Origin: Gemmatimonadota bacterium
GTDB taxonomy: Bacteria > Gemmatimonadota > Gemmatimonadetes > Gemmatimonadales > Gemmatimonadaceae
Assembly (NCBI GenBank): GCA_021324635.1
Contig: JAJPIS010000019.1
Coordinates: 50,215 to 114,214, forward strand
Length of the DNA stretch: 64,000 nt
Reading direction: 5' to 3'
Positions 50,542-59,200 of the stretch are shown here, piece by piece. The first letter of the stretch is position 1. The number at the start of each line of letters is the position of its first letter. Below the pieces are notes generated by a model. The model searched no databases. It saw only the letters and a program-made list of their open reading frames with translations, and was not told the origin of the DNA. Made by a program: the position numbers and the translations under genes.

Positions 50542-51594
50542 TCACCAGGGCGGCCACCAGCGGCGACGCCCGTTCTCGGCGCCCACGGCCGACCGCTTCG
50601 CCGATCGCTTGAGGTTCGAGAACGACGTCTGCTCCGCCGGATGCCGGGTCAGCGGCTGGTACGTCGTCGGGAAGAGCTTCGCCAGGTGATCGTGCAGCAG
50701 GTCGGGGGTCGGCACGTGCGCCTGACCGGCGCACCACCGATCGAGATCGCGCCCCATGGCGGCCGCCGTCGGCCGGTGCGCCGGGTCCTTGCTCAGGGCG
50801 ACGGAGATGATCTGCTCGAGCTCGGGGTCGAGGCCCGGGATCTTGGCGCGGATGTTGGGCGTCGGGAGCACGGCCACTTCATCGATCGCGAGCTGGGTGA
50901 TGTCCTCGCGGAAGAGCGGCTCGAGCGCCAGCAGCTCGAAGAGCACGACGCCCATTGCGAACACGTCGCTGCGGGCATCGACATTGAGGCCGAGGATCTG
51001 CTCGGGGCTCATGTAGTGCTTCTTGCCCATGAGCATCTGGCGGCCGGCGGCGGGATCGATCGATGTCCGCGCCTTGGCAATGCCGAAATCGGCGAGCTTG
51101 ATGTGGCCGTCCCACGAGGCCATGATGTTGCCCGGCGACACGTCGCGGTGCACGATGTCGAGCCGTCGCTTGTCGGGGGCGACGAAGTTGTGCGCGAAGT
51201 CGAGCGCGCGGCAGACGCGGCTCGCGACGTAGGCCGCGAGGTGCACGGGGATGCGCTGACCGATCTCCCAGTGCCGGTCGATGACCGAGCGCAGGGTCGG
51301 TCCCTGGATGAACTCCATGGCGATGAAGTACTCGCCTGCGACCTCGCCGAGCTGGTAGATCTGCACGATGTTTCCGTGCATGAGGTTGGCCGAGAGCTTC
51401 GCCTCATCGATGAAGAGCTGAAGCCACTCCGTCTGCCGGGCGTACTGCGGGTGGATCACCTTGAGCGCGATGCGCTTGGCGAAGCCGGCCGGGCCGAGCT
51501 GCTCGGCTTCGTACACGGTGGCCATCCCGCCCACGGCGACCTTGCGCACGAGGCGAAAGTGGCCGGCGTACTCGATGAAGCGATCGTCGCTCAC
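50542..51594 (-). CDS. Hanks-type serine/threonine protein kinase, soluble
   Basis: A 350-residue kinase. The glycine loop is VRKVAVGGMATVYEAEQLG, the ATP Lys is in RIALKVIHP, the catalytic loop is IVHRDVSPGNIMAS with the Asp before VSPGN, the metal site is KLADFGIAK, and the activation segment ends KKHYMSPEQILG. The VSPGN form (in place of LKPEN) is typical of myxobacterial and Gemmatimonadota kinases. There is no membrane helix or sensor domain; the tail is short and ends in a Trp/Arg cluster (GRRRWWPPW). Start is a GTG at 51594. Targets are unknown. Confidence 0.92.
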   Translation of the reverse strand: MSDDRFIEYAGHFRLVRKVAVGGMATVYEAEQLGPAGFAKRIALKVIHPQYARQTEWLQLFIDEAKLSANLMHGNIVQIYQLGEVAGEYFIAMEFIQGPTLRSVIDRHWEIGQRIPVHLAAYVASRVCRALDFAHNFVAPDKRRLDIVHRDVSPGNIMASWDGHIKLADFGIAKARTSIDPAAGRQMLMGKKHYMSPEQILGLNVDARSDVFAMGVVLFELLALEPLFREDITQLAIDEVAVLPTPNIRAKIPGLDPELEQIISVALSKDPAHRPTAAAMGRDLDRWCAGQAHVPTPDLLHDHLAKLFPTTYQPLTRHPAEQTSFSNLKRSAKRSAVGAENGRRRWWPPW

Positions 51595-51701
51595 CGGCGC
51601 CGCTCCCGCTGCTCCCGCTGCTTTCGCCGCTCCGTGGCGCGCGACGCGTCGCGATACCGCGCGCTCACCTTGCCGACCCCTGCCGGCGCGCCGATGTTAC
51701 G

Positions 51702-52796
51702 GTGATGACACACGACGTGGTCGACATCACGATCATCGGCGCTGGCCCGACCGGGCTCTTTGCGAAGTTCTACGCCGGGATGCGTGGCGCGACGGCCCGG
51801 ATCGTCGACGCCCTACCGCAAGCCGGTGGCCAGCTGACGGCGCTGTACCCCGAGAAGTTCATCTTCGATGTCGCCGGCTATCCGAAGGTGCTCGCCAAGG
51901 ATCTGGTTCGGCTCCTCGTCGCGCAGGCCGACCAGTTCGGCCAGCCGACCTTCCTCCACCAGCGGGTGCTCGGCCTCGAAGAAGACGGTGGGGTCTTCAC
52001 GCTGGTCACGGAGACCGACCGATTCCCGTCGCGCGCGGTCGTGATCGCGGCTGGGATCGGCGCCTTCTCGCCCCGCCGCCTGCCGCAACCCTGCGCGCAG
52101 CCGTGGTACGGCCGCGGCATCCACGAGGTCGTGACCGACCCCGACGCATTCCGCGGGAAGCGGGTCGTGATCATCGGCGGGGGCGACTCGGCGTTCGACT
52201 GGGCGCACCAGCTCGCCGATCGCGCCGCCTTCGTGACCCTCGTGCACCGGAGCGATCGCTTCCGCGCCCACGCCGCCACCGTGCGCGAGGTGCAGGCCGC
52301 CGCCGCCGCCGGGCGCGCCGAGATCCTGACCTTCCACGAGCTACACGACGTGCTCTCCCCGACCGGTGGCAACACCGCCGGCAACACCGCCGGCAACACC
52401 GGCGGCAACACCGCCGGCGCGAACGGCGGCGCGAACGACGGCCCGCTCCAGGCGATCGTCGTCCGCGACACCAAGCGCAAGACGACCCGCGAGGTCGCGG
52501 CCGACGCGGTCCTGCCGATGCTCGGCTTCGTGAGCGATCTCGGGCCTCTCGGCGAGTGGGGCGTGACGCTGGCGAACGACGAGATCGTGGTGTCGAGCAC
52601 GATGGAGACGGGCCGGCCCGGACTCTACGCGGCCGGCGACATCACCACCTACCCCGGGAAGCTCAAGCTCATCGCCACCGGCTTCGGCGAAGCGGCCACC
52701 GCCGTCAACCAGGCGGTCCACTGGATCTATCCGGAGAAGAAGGTCGCCCCGGGGCACAGCTCCAACATGGCGCTCTTCGGGCAAACGGATGATTGA
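51702..52796 (+). CDS. Ferredoxin/flavodoxin-NADP reductase, thioredoxin-reductase-like
   Basis: A 364-residue flavoprotein of the TrxR-like FNR family. The FAD motif is ITIIGAGPTGLFAKFYAGMRG, followed by GGQLTALYPEKFIFDVAGYP, GIGAFSPRRLP, the NADP motif VVIIGGGDSAFDWAHQLAD and the FAD tail LYAAGDITTYPGKLKLIATGFGEAATAVNQA. The CxxC of thioredoxin reductase is missing, which fits ferredoxin-NADP reductase. It has an in-frame insert of six 12-bp repeats (GNTAGNTAGNTGGNTAGANGGAND) between strand elements. Start is GTG at 51702 or ATG at 51705. A stand-alone gene, divergent from the Ser/Thr kinase. Confidence 0.92.
   Translation: MMTHDVVDITIIGAGPTGLFAKFYAGMRGATARIVDALPQAGGQLTALYPEKFIFDVAGYPKVLAKDLVRLLVAQADQFGQPTFLHQRVLGLEEDGGVFTLVTETDRFPSRAVVIAAGIGAFSPRRLPQPCAQPWYGRGIHEVVTDPDAFRGKRVVIIGGGDSAFDWAHQLADRAAFVTLVHRSDRFRAHAATVREVQAAAAAGRAEILTFHELHDVLSPTGGNTAGNTAGNTGGNTAGANGGANDGPLQAIVVRDTKRKTTREVAADAVLPMLGFVSDLGPLGEWGVTLANDEIVVSSTMETGRPGLYAAGDITTYPGKLKLIATGFGEAATAVNQAVHWIYPEKKVAPGHSSNMALFGQTDD
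52368..52439. repeat. Six in-frame 12-bp repeats inside the ferredoxin-NADP reductase gene
   Basis: Four copies of GGCAACACCGCC-type 12-mers (one ends GGC) at 52368-52415 run into two copies of GGCGCGAACGRC at 52416-52439. All are in frame, adding a Gly/Asn/Thr/Ala loop of 24 residues that related enzymes do not need. Confidence 0.92.
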
Positions 52797-52939
52797 GGCG
52801 GCCGCGCGCGCGCATCGGCGCCCCGCGGCGCCGATCGGCGCCGGTCTGGCGCGCATCGGCGATCGTCGCGCGCCGCGGGCCGCGTCGTGATTCGGCGCGG
52901 TCGATCGTCCTACCCGTGCGGCGGCGCGCGCGGGCCCGG

Positions 52940-52969
52940 TTGACAGTGCCGGCCGGCGCGCGAGAACTT
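52940..52969 (+). promoter_or_regulatory. Candidate promoter of the receiver/GGDEF-TamA-TamB operon
   Basis: TTGACA at 52940-52945 and GAACTT at 52964-52969 with an 18-bp spacer. The string ACTTTCC after the -10 is shared with the promoter at 36181. It lies 39 bp upstream of the GTG at 53008. Confidence 0.5.
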
Positions 52970-53007
52970 TCCCGGTCTCCCCCGAGACGCTGATTGCCAC
53001 GGACACG

Positions 53008-53928
53008 GTGAGTTACATCCTGTACGCCGATGACCACGAGGACATGCGGCTGATGGTGCGCGCGGTCCTCTCGTCGGCCGGGCACGAGGTGGGGCTCGTA
53101 CCCGACGGCCGCGCCGTATTGGCGGCCGTCCAGGAGCGGGAGCCGGATCTGCTGCTGCTCGATGTCATGATGCCCGGGATCAGCGGCCTCGACGCCTGCC
53201 GGACGGTCAAGGCCAATCCGTTCACGGCCCGGATCCCGATTCTCATGCTCACCGGGGAAGGGCACATCGAGAGCAAGGTCGAGGGGTTCGAAGCCGGCGC
53301 CGACGACTACCTGGCCAAGCCCTTCGATCCGCGCGAGCTCCAGGCGCGCGTCAACGCCCTGCTGCGCCTCGTGCGCCGCGAGGCCGACCGCAACCCCACG
53401 AGCGGGCTCCCGGGCGGGCGGGCGATCGAGGAAGAGATCATGCGGCGGGTCCGCGCCGAGCAGTCGTTCGCCGTCTGCTACCTCGATATCGACTACTTCA
53501 AGCCGTTCGCCGACACGTTCGGCTTCGCCGCCGCCGATGCCGTGATCCGTGGGACCGGGACCGCGGTGCTGGAAGCGGTGGCGGCGGTCGGCGACGCGGC
53601 GGATTTCGTCGGCCACGTCGGCGGCGATGATTTCCTGGTCGTGACGTCGCTCGATCGCGCGGCCGGCGTGGTGCGCGAGAGCGGCCGCCGGTTCCGGGAT
53701 GTGATCGGCGGCGTCGTCGGGTGCGACACGCTCGAGCGGGGCGCGTTCGACGGGATCGATCGCGACGGCCTGCCGCGGCCCTTCCCGATCGCCGCCATGT
53801 CGGCCGCGATCGTGCTCATGCGCCCGCACCAGTGGGTCTCGATCGGCCATCTCGGCGAGCTCGCCGCCGATGCCAAGCGGCGGGCCAAGCAACAGGGCGC
53901 GGGGACGGTCCTCGTCAACGCTGTCTGA
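53008..53928 (+). CDS. Response regulator with receiver and GGDEF-like domain
   Basis: A 306-residue protein starting at GTG 53008. The receiver (YILYADDHEDMRLMVRAVL, phosphoacceptor in DLLLLDVMMPGISGLDA, Lys in DYLAKPFDPRELQARV) is followed by a GGDEF-type domain: FAVCYLDIDYFKPFADTFGFAAADAVI and the signature GHVGGDDFLVV, which keeps Gly-Gly-Asp-Asp-Phe. The usual N-D pair is FAD, and the D-before-signature block is short, so cyclase activity is uncertain, though more likely than for the regulator at 11 kb. It shares about 59 bp with the largest reading of the downstream TamA gene. Confidence 0.85.
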   Translation: MSYILYADDHEDMRLMVRAVLSSAGHEVGLVPDGRAVLAAVQEREPDLLLLDVMMPGISGLDACRTVKANPFTARIPILMLTGEGHIESKVEGFEAGADDYLAKPFDPRELQARVNALLRLVRREADRNPTSGLPGGRAIEEEIMRRVRAEQSFAVCYLDIDYFKPFADTFGFAAADAVIRGTGTAVLEAVAAVGDAADFVGHVGGDDFLVVTSLDRAAGVVRESGRRFRDVIGGVVGCDTLERGAFDGIDRDGLPRPFPIAAMSAAIVLMRPHQWVSIGHLGELAADAKRRAKQQGAGTVLVNAV

Positions 53929-56299
53929 GCGGCCTACGCTGCGTACTCCACTGCGGCGGAGCGGTCGCCGGGCGGCCCCCCCGCGAGCAGCGCGCCGGGT
54001 CACCCGGGTCACCCGGGTCGCCCGGTTCAGCCGGGTCACCGGGGTCGTGCCAGCGGTGGTCGCGATCCTGGCCGCGTCGCTCGCCGCGGCGCCGATCCGG
54101 GCGCAGGACCTCACCTGCGGCCCCGGCGACACCGAGGTCAGGCGCCTCGCCATCACCGGCAACCACGCCTTCGACGCCTCGACGCTCGCCCAACTGATCG
54201 TCACCACGCCGTCGAGCTGGATCCAGCGCGTCTTGGGGGTCTTCGGCACCCGGCGCTGCCTCGACCGCGCCGAGTTCCCGCGGGATCGCCTGCGACTCAT
54301 CCTGTTCTACCGCAACAGCGGCTACCCCGATGTGCAGGTCGATACGGCGCTCCGCCCCGTCCGACCGCACGTGGTGGACGCCGTCTTTCGGATCCGCGAG
54401 GGCCAGCCGATCCGGATCCGATCACTCGCGATCACCGGCCTGGACTCGCTCGCTGCAGGCGTCGAGCGCCGCATCACGCGCAACCTGCCGGTGCGCCGGG
54501 GCGGCCCGTTCGACAAGTACGCGATCGCCGCCGCGATCGATACCCTGACGCAGCGACTCCGCAACAACGGCTTTCCCTACGCGGACGTCCTGCCCCACGA
54601 CTCGAGCGATGTCCCGACCCGGTCGGCGACGGTCGCGTTCACCGTCGTGCCTGGTCCCGAGGCCCGCTTCGGCCGCGTGATCGCGACCGTCCAGCCCCGG
54701 CAGGCCGGCAAGGAGCCGTCGATCGCGCCCTCGGCGGTGACGGGGGTGATGGGGATCCGTGCCGGCCACCTGTACCGCCTGAGCGATCTCGTCGGCGCGC
54801 AGCGCGCGCTCATCCAGACCGATGCGTTCCAGCACATCCGGGTGGCGATCGATTCGGCGCCCGCCCCGGGCGGCCACGACTCGACGGTCGACGTGCACGC
54901 CGATGTGGTCGAGGGCTACTTGCACACGGCCCGCCTCGGGGCGGGGTGGGCGACGCTCGACTGCTTCCGCACCCGCGGCGAGTACGCGAACCGCGACTTC
55001 CTGGGCGGCCTCGATCTCCTCCGCCTGAGCGCGAGCGTCACCAAGGTGGGCATCGGATACCCGTTCGGCTTCGCGCCCGGTCTCTGCCCCCAGGCCCGCA
55101 ACGACATCTACAGCGACACGCTCAACTACAGCGCGTCGGCGGCGTTCCGGACCCCCGTCCTCTTCGGGTCGCACCTCGACCCGACGGCGACGATTTTCAG
55201 CCAGCGGCAGTCCGAGTACAACGCCTACGTCCGGTCGGTGCCCGTCGGCGGGTCGGTCACGCTGACCCGGCATCTGACCGCCTCCACGACGATCCAGCCC
55301 GAGTACCAGTTCGAGTACGGGCGCACGACGGCGCAGCCGGCGCTCTACTGCGCCGTGTTCAACCTGTGCCAGCCCCAGGACATCGTCCCGCTCCAGGCCC
55401 TGCTGCCGTTCGCGTATGGCGGCGTGATCATCGACCAGGACCGGCGCGACAACGTCGACGATCCCCACGCCGGCTCGCTCATCCAGACCGAGGGACGGGT
55501 CGGCTCGCAATACCTCGGCTCCTCCCCCCGGCTCCAGTTCGACTGGGCGTCGGTCGACGCCGCCGGCTACCTCGGGCTATCGAGCGGCGCCGTGCTCGCG
55601 GCGCGGCTCCGACTGGGTGCCGTCGTGGCGCAGGGCCGCGAGGGAGGCGGCTTCATCCCGCCGCAGGAGCGGCTCTACGCCGGCGGCCCCACGACGGTGC
55701 GCGGCTTCGTGCAGAACCAGCTCGGGCCCGTGGTCTACATCCCCAACACGCCGCTCACGACCCCGCCGGAGACGACGCTCGCGAACGGCGACACGGTGTA
55801 CCGGCTGACGCCGAGCGGCCGGGGGCAGCGCGTGGTCCCGGAGGGCGGCAACTGGTCGGTCGTCGCCAACCTCGAGTACCGGTCGCCGCGCTTCTTTCGC
55901 AGCCTCCTCCAGTGGGCCGCGTTCGGCGACGCGGGGCAGGTCTGGAACGGGAGCGTCTCCCGGATCCACGGCCTGTTCTGGACGCCGGGGCTCGGAATCC
56001 GGGCCTTCACCCCCGTCGGCCCACTTCGCGTCGATATCGGCTACAATCCCTATCTACTCCCCGTCGGGGCGGCCTACTTCAACGCCGCGGCGATCGCCGC
56101 TAACGCCGTACCCCTCTACTGCGTCAGTCCTGGGAACACCATCCCCGTGACCACGCATGCGGTGACGCTCGGGGGCAAGGTCTACCAGATCCCGGAGCAG
56201 CAGCCGGGGGCGGCCTGTCCGGCGACGTACCGGCCCCTCCAGTCGCAAGGCTTCTTCCATCAGTTGACATTTAACATCTCGATTGGACAGGCCTTCTGA
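53870..56299 (+). CDS. tamA: TamA-like Omp85 outer-membrane protein
   Basis: An Omp85 family protein of up to 809 residues. The ORF-track ATG at 53870 lies inside the previous gene, and the Arg/Val-rich head is repeat-derived; a GTG at 54047 would give a neat signal peptide (MPAVVAILAASLAAAPIRA), so the start is unsettled. After it come POTRA-type repeats (VRRLAITGNHAFDASTL, IRIRSLAITGLDS) and a 16-strand-type beta barrel ending in the Omp85 signature (RLYAGGPTTVRGFVQNQLGP, then PRLQFDW- and GPLRVDIGYNP-type strands). The gene ends in a C-terminal aromatic residue (IGQAF), as barrel-insertion signals do. It abuts the TamB gene exactly (TGA then GTG), the classic TamA-TamB pair. Confidence 0.9.
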   Translation: MPSGGPSNRARGRSSSTLSERPTLRTPLRRSGRRAAPPRAARRVTRVTRVARFSRVTGVVPAVVAILAASLAAAPIRAQDLTCGPGDTEVRRLAITGNHAFDASTLAQLIVTTPSSWIQRVLGVFGTRRCLDRAEFPRDRLRLILFYRNSGYPDVQVDTALRPVRPHVVDAVFRIREGQPIRIRSLAITGLDSLAAGVERRITRNLPVRRGGPFDKYAIAAAIDTLTQRLRNNGFPYADVLPHDSSDVPTRSATVAFTVVPGPEARFGRVIATVQPRQAGKEPSIAPSAVTGVMGIRAGHLYRLSDLVGAQRALIQTDAFQHIRVAIDSAPAPGGHDSTVDVHADVVEGYLHTARLGAGWATLDCFRTRGEYANRDFLGGLDLLRLSASVTKVGIGYPFGFAPGLCPQARNDIYSDTLNYSASAAFRTPVLFGSHLDPTATIFSQRQSEYNAYVRSVPVGGSVTLTRHLTASTTIQPEYQFEYGRTTAQPALYCAVFNLCQPQDIVPLQALLPFAYGGVIIDQDRRDNVDDPHAGSLIQTEGRVGSQYLGSSPRLQFDWASVDAAGYLGLSSGAVLAARLRLGAVVAQGREGGGFIPPQERLYAGGPTTVRGFVQNQLGPVVYIPNTPLTTPPETTLANGDTVYRLTPSGRGQRVVPEGGNWSVVANLEYRSPRFFRSLLQWAAFGDAGQVWNGSVSRIHGLFWTPGLGIRAFTPVGPLRVDIGYNPYLLPVGAAYFNAAAIAANAVPLYCVSPGNTIPVTTHAVTLGGKVYQIPEQQPGAACPATYRPLQSQGFFHQLTFNISIGQAF

Positions 56300-59200
56300 G
56301 TGATCCGCCGCCGGCTGGTCGTCGCGTTCAGTGCCCTGCTGCTCGTCGTCGTCGGGATCGTCGGGCTGGCGGCGATCCTGGCCGTCACGCAGACGGACTG
56401 GGGGCGGGCGCACATCCGCACGCTCGCCCTGGCGGAGCTTCGGCGCGTCGTGCACGGCAGTGTCTACGTGGGCCGGATCGAGGGGACCCTGTTCACGGGG
56501 ATCACGATCGACTCCGTCGAGCTGCGTGATCCCACGGGTCACATCTTCTTCGCGGCGCGCCGCGTCCACGCCGAGTACGACCCGCGCGACCTCGCCGACC
56601 GCCGCATCCTCTTCCAGCGGCTCGAGCTCGACCGGCCCTACGTCCGCCTCGTGCATCACCACGACGGCACCTGGAACTTCCAGCACATCTTCCCGCCATC
56701 GCGACGGCTGCCCGAGCCGCAGGCACGCGGCTTCGGCGATTTCATCGTCGCCACGAATGTGGCCATCCACGGCGGAGACTTCTACTACAGCAATCGCTGG
56801 AGTCCCGAGGATTCGCTCCCCGGCCCGCGCCGCGACAGCGCCGTGCGCGAGGGACTCCGGCGGCCGCACTACGGGCTCGTCCGCGAACCGGAAGGGCTCA
56901 TGCGCACGTTCTCCTGGACCGGGCTCGAGCTGGAGTCGCCCTACGCGCGCATCGTCGACCCGGACAGCGTCGGGGTCGCGGTGCAGATCTCCCGCCTCGA
57001 TGCCGACGAATTCTTCCCGCCGTTCAGGATCGCCCGCGCGCGCGGCCGGGTGACGATCGCCCACGACACGCTCCGCGCCGTCCTCCCCCACGTCGAGCTG
57101 CCAGGCTCGGTCCTCCAGGCGGAAGGCAAGGTCGCCGTGGGGTCGGGGCGCCCGCCGATCTACACGCTGCACTTCACGAGCGACTCGATGGCGCTCGCCG
57201 ACATCGCGTGGGTGTACCCCAATCTGCCGCGTACCGGGGGCGGGCGGGCGGTCATCGACATCCTGACCGACCACGCCAACCCGGACATCACCGACTTCGC
57301 GGTGCACGACATGGATCTCCGGTCCACGGCGTCGCGGCTCCGCGGCGACATGACATTCGAGACGGGCCGGCCCGGGCTCGTGATCAAGAATGTCGCCCTC
57401 GAGGCGGCGCCGGTCGATTTCGCGCTCATCCGGGTGCTGGGCGGGGGGAAGCCGTTCCCGGTTCCCTGGGCCGGCCAGTGGACGGGTCGCGTCCGCGGAC
57501 CGGGCGGGCCGCTCACCCGCTGGCGCGTGGACAGCGCCGACCTCACGCTACACGACGCCCACGTCCCCGGTGCCACCACCCGGCTCGCGGGCGCCGGCGA
57601 GCTCGATGTCTCGGACCCAGCGCTGCTCGCCTTTCACCACTTCCGTCTGTGGGTCCCGCGGCTCGACCTCCGCACGCCGCAGGCGGTCCTGCCCGAGTTT
57701 CCGCGCCTCCACGGGGTGGTGTCGGGGGTGGCGACGGTGGATTCCGTCTGGAACGATGTCCGCTTCGCCGACGCGGACGTGACGCACACCGACGGGGGCG
57801 CGGTCCCCGAGCGGATCACGGGCGATGGCCGCTTCACGCTCGCCGACTCGGTCGCGCGCTACGACATGTCGCTCTCGGCGCAGCCGATCTCGTTCACGAC
57901 GCTCGCCCGGTCGTACCCCAGCCTGCCGCTGCGCGGAGAGTTCTCCGGCCCCGTCACGCTCCAGGGGACCCTCGGCGACCTCGATGTGACCGCCCAGCTC
58001 AACGGGGCGCCGGGGGCGTTCGCCGTCGACGGCCACGTGGATGCGACATCGCCCGGACTCTCCGCATCCGGCGCGCTCATCCTCTCCGAGGTGGACGCCC
58101 AGGCGATCCTCGGTAACGACTCGCTTCCGCAGACGGGCCTCACCGGGCGGATCGACATCGACCTCCGCGGCGATTCCCTCCCGGCCCTCAACGGTGCGAT
58201 CACTGGCACGCTGGCGCGCTCCTCGATCGGACGGGTGCGCCTCGACACGGGACGGTTCGTCGGCCGCTTCGGCGACGCGCGGCTGCGCGTCGACTCGCTC
58301 AGCGTCGAGTCGCGCGGCGGCCTGCTCACGGGCAGCGGTGGACTCGCGCTCGCCCCGGAGCTGCGCGACTCGCTGGCGCTGGCGTTCACCACCGACTCGC
58401 TGGGCGGCTGGCGGCGCTACCTGGTCGGCGAGTCCGCTCCCGATTCGACCCATCCCGATCCGCTGGCCGGCGCGATCCGGGTCACGGCGGCGCTCACCGG
58501 ATCCATCGACTCGCTCGCCGCCTCCGGCGCCATCGGCGGCAACGGAGTGCGCGTCGGCGGCCTGACGGTCCGGGGCCTCACGGGCGCGTTCACGCTGCCC
58601 AGGATCCGCGGCCCGCTCCTCGGAGACGCCTCGCTGACGCTCGACGGGGCGACGGTGAGCGCCCCGAGCACGGTGGCTTTCGACCGGATCACGGTCGGGG
58701 CCGAGTTTCGCGGCCCGGCGCCGACCGCACTCGGCCTGACGGTGACCACATCGACGGGGCCGCACGCCACCGCGGCCGCCACGCTGGCGCGATCGCCGGG
58801 CGCGCTCCACCTGGCGCTCGATACCCTCGACGTCATCACGTCGCAGGATGCCTGGCACCTGGCGGCGCCGGCGCACTTCACGCGGGACACGGCCGGTATC
58901 GCGCTCGACAGCCTCGTGATGCACGGGGTCGCCGGCACGGTCGCGGCACGCGCCCTCGTTCCCGACGCCGGCGCCATCTCGGCGACCTTCACCGGCGACA
59001 GCGTCGCCCTCGCGGATGTGGGCGAGCTGCTCCAATCGCCGGCGACCTACGCCGGGCGGGCTGGCTGGCAGATGACGGTCGGCGGCGACCGTGCCCGTCC
59101 GACGATGACACTGGACACGCGCCTCGATAGCGCCGAATTCGGCGATGTCCGGCTCGAGGAGCTGCTCGTGCACGGCGCCTACGACGCGCGCCGCCTCTTG

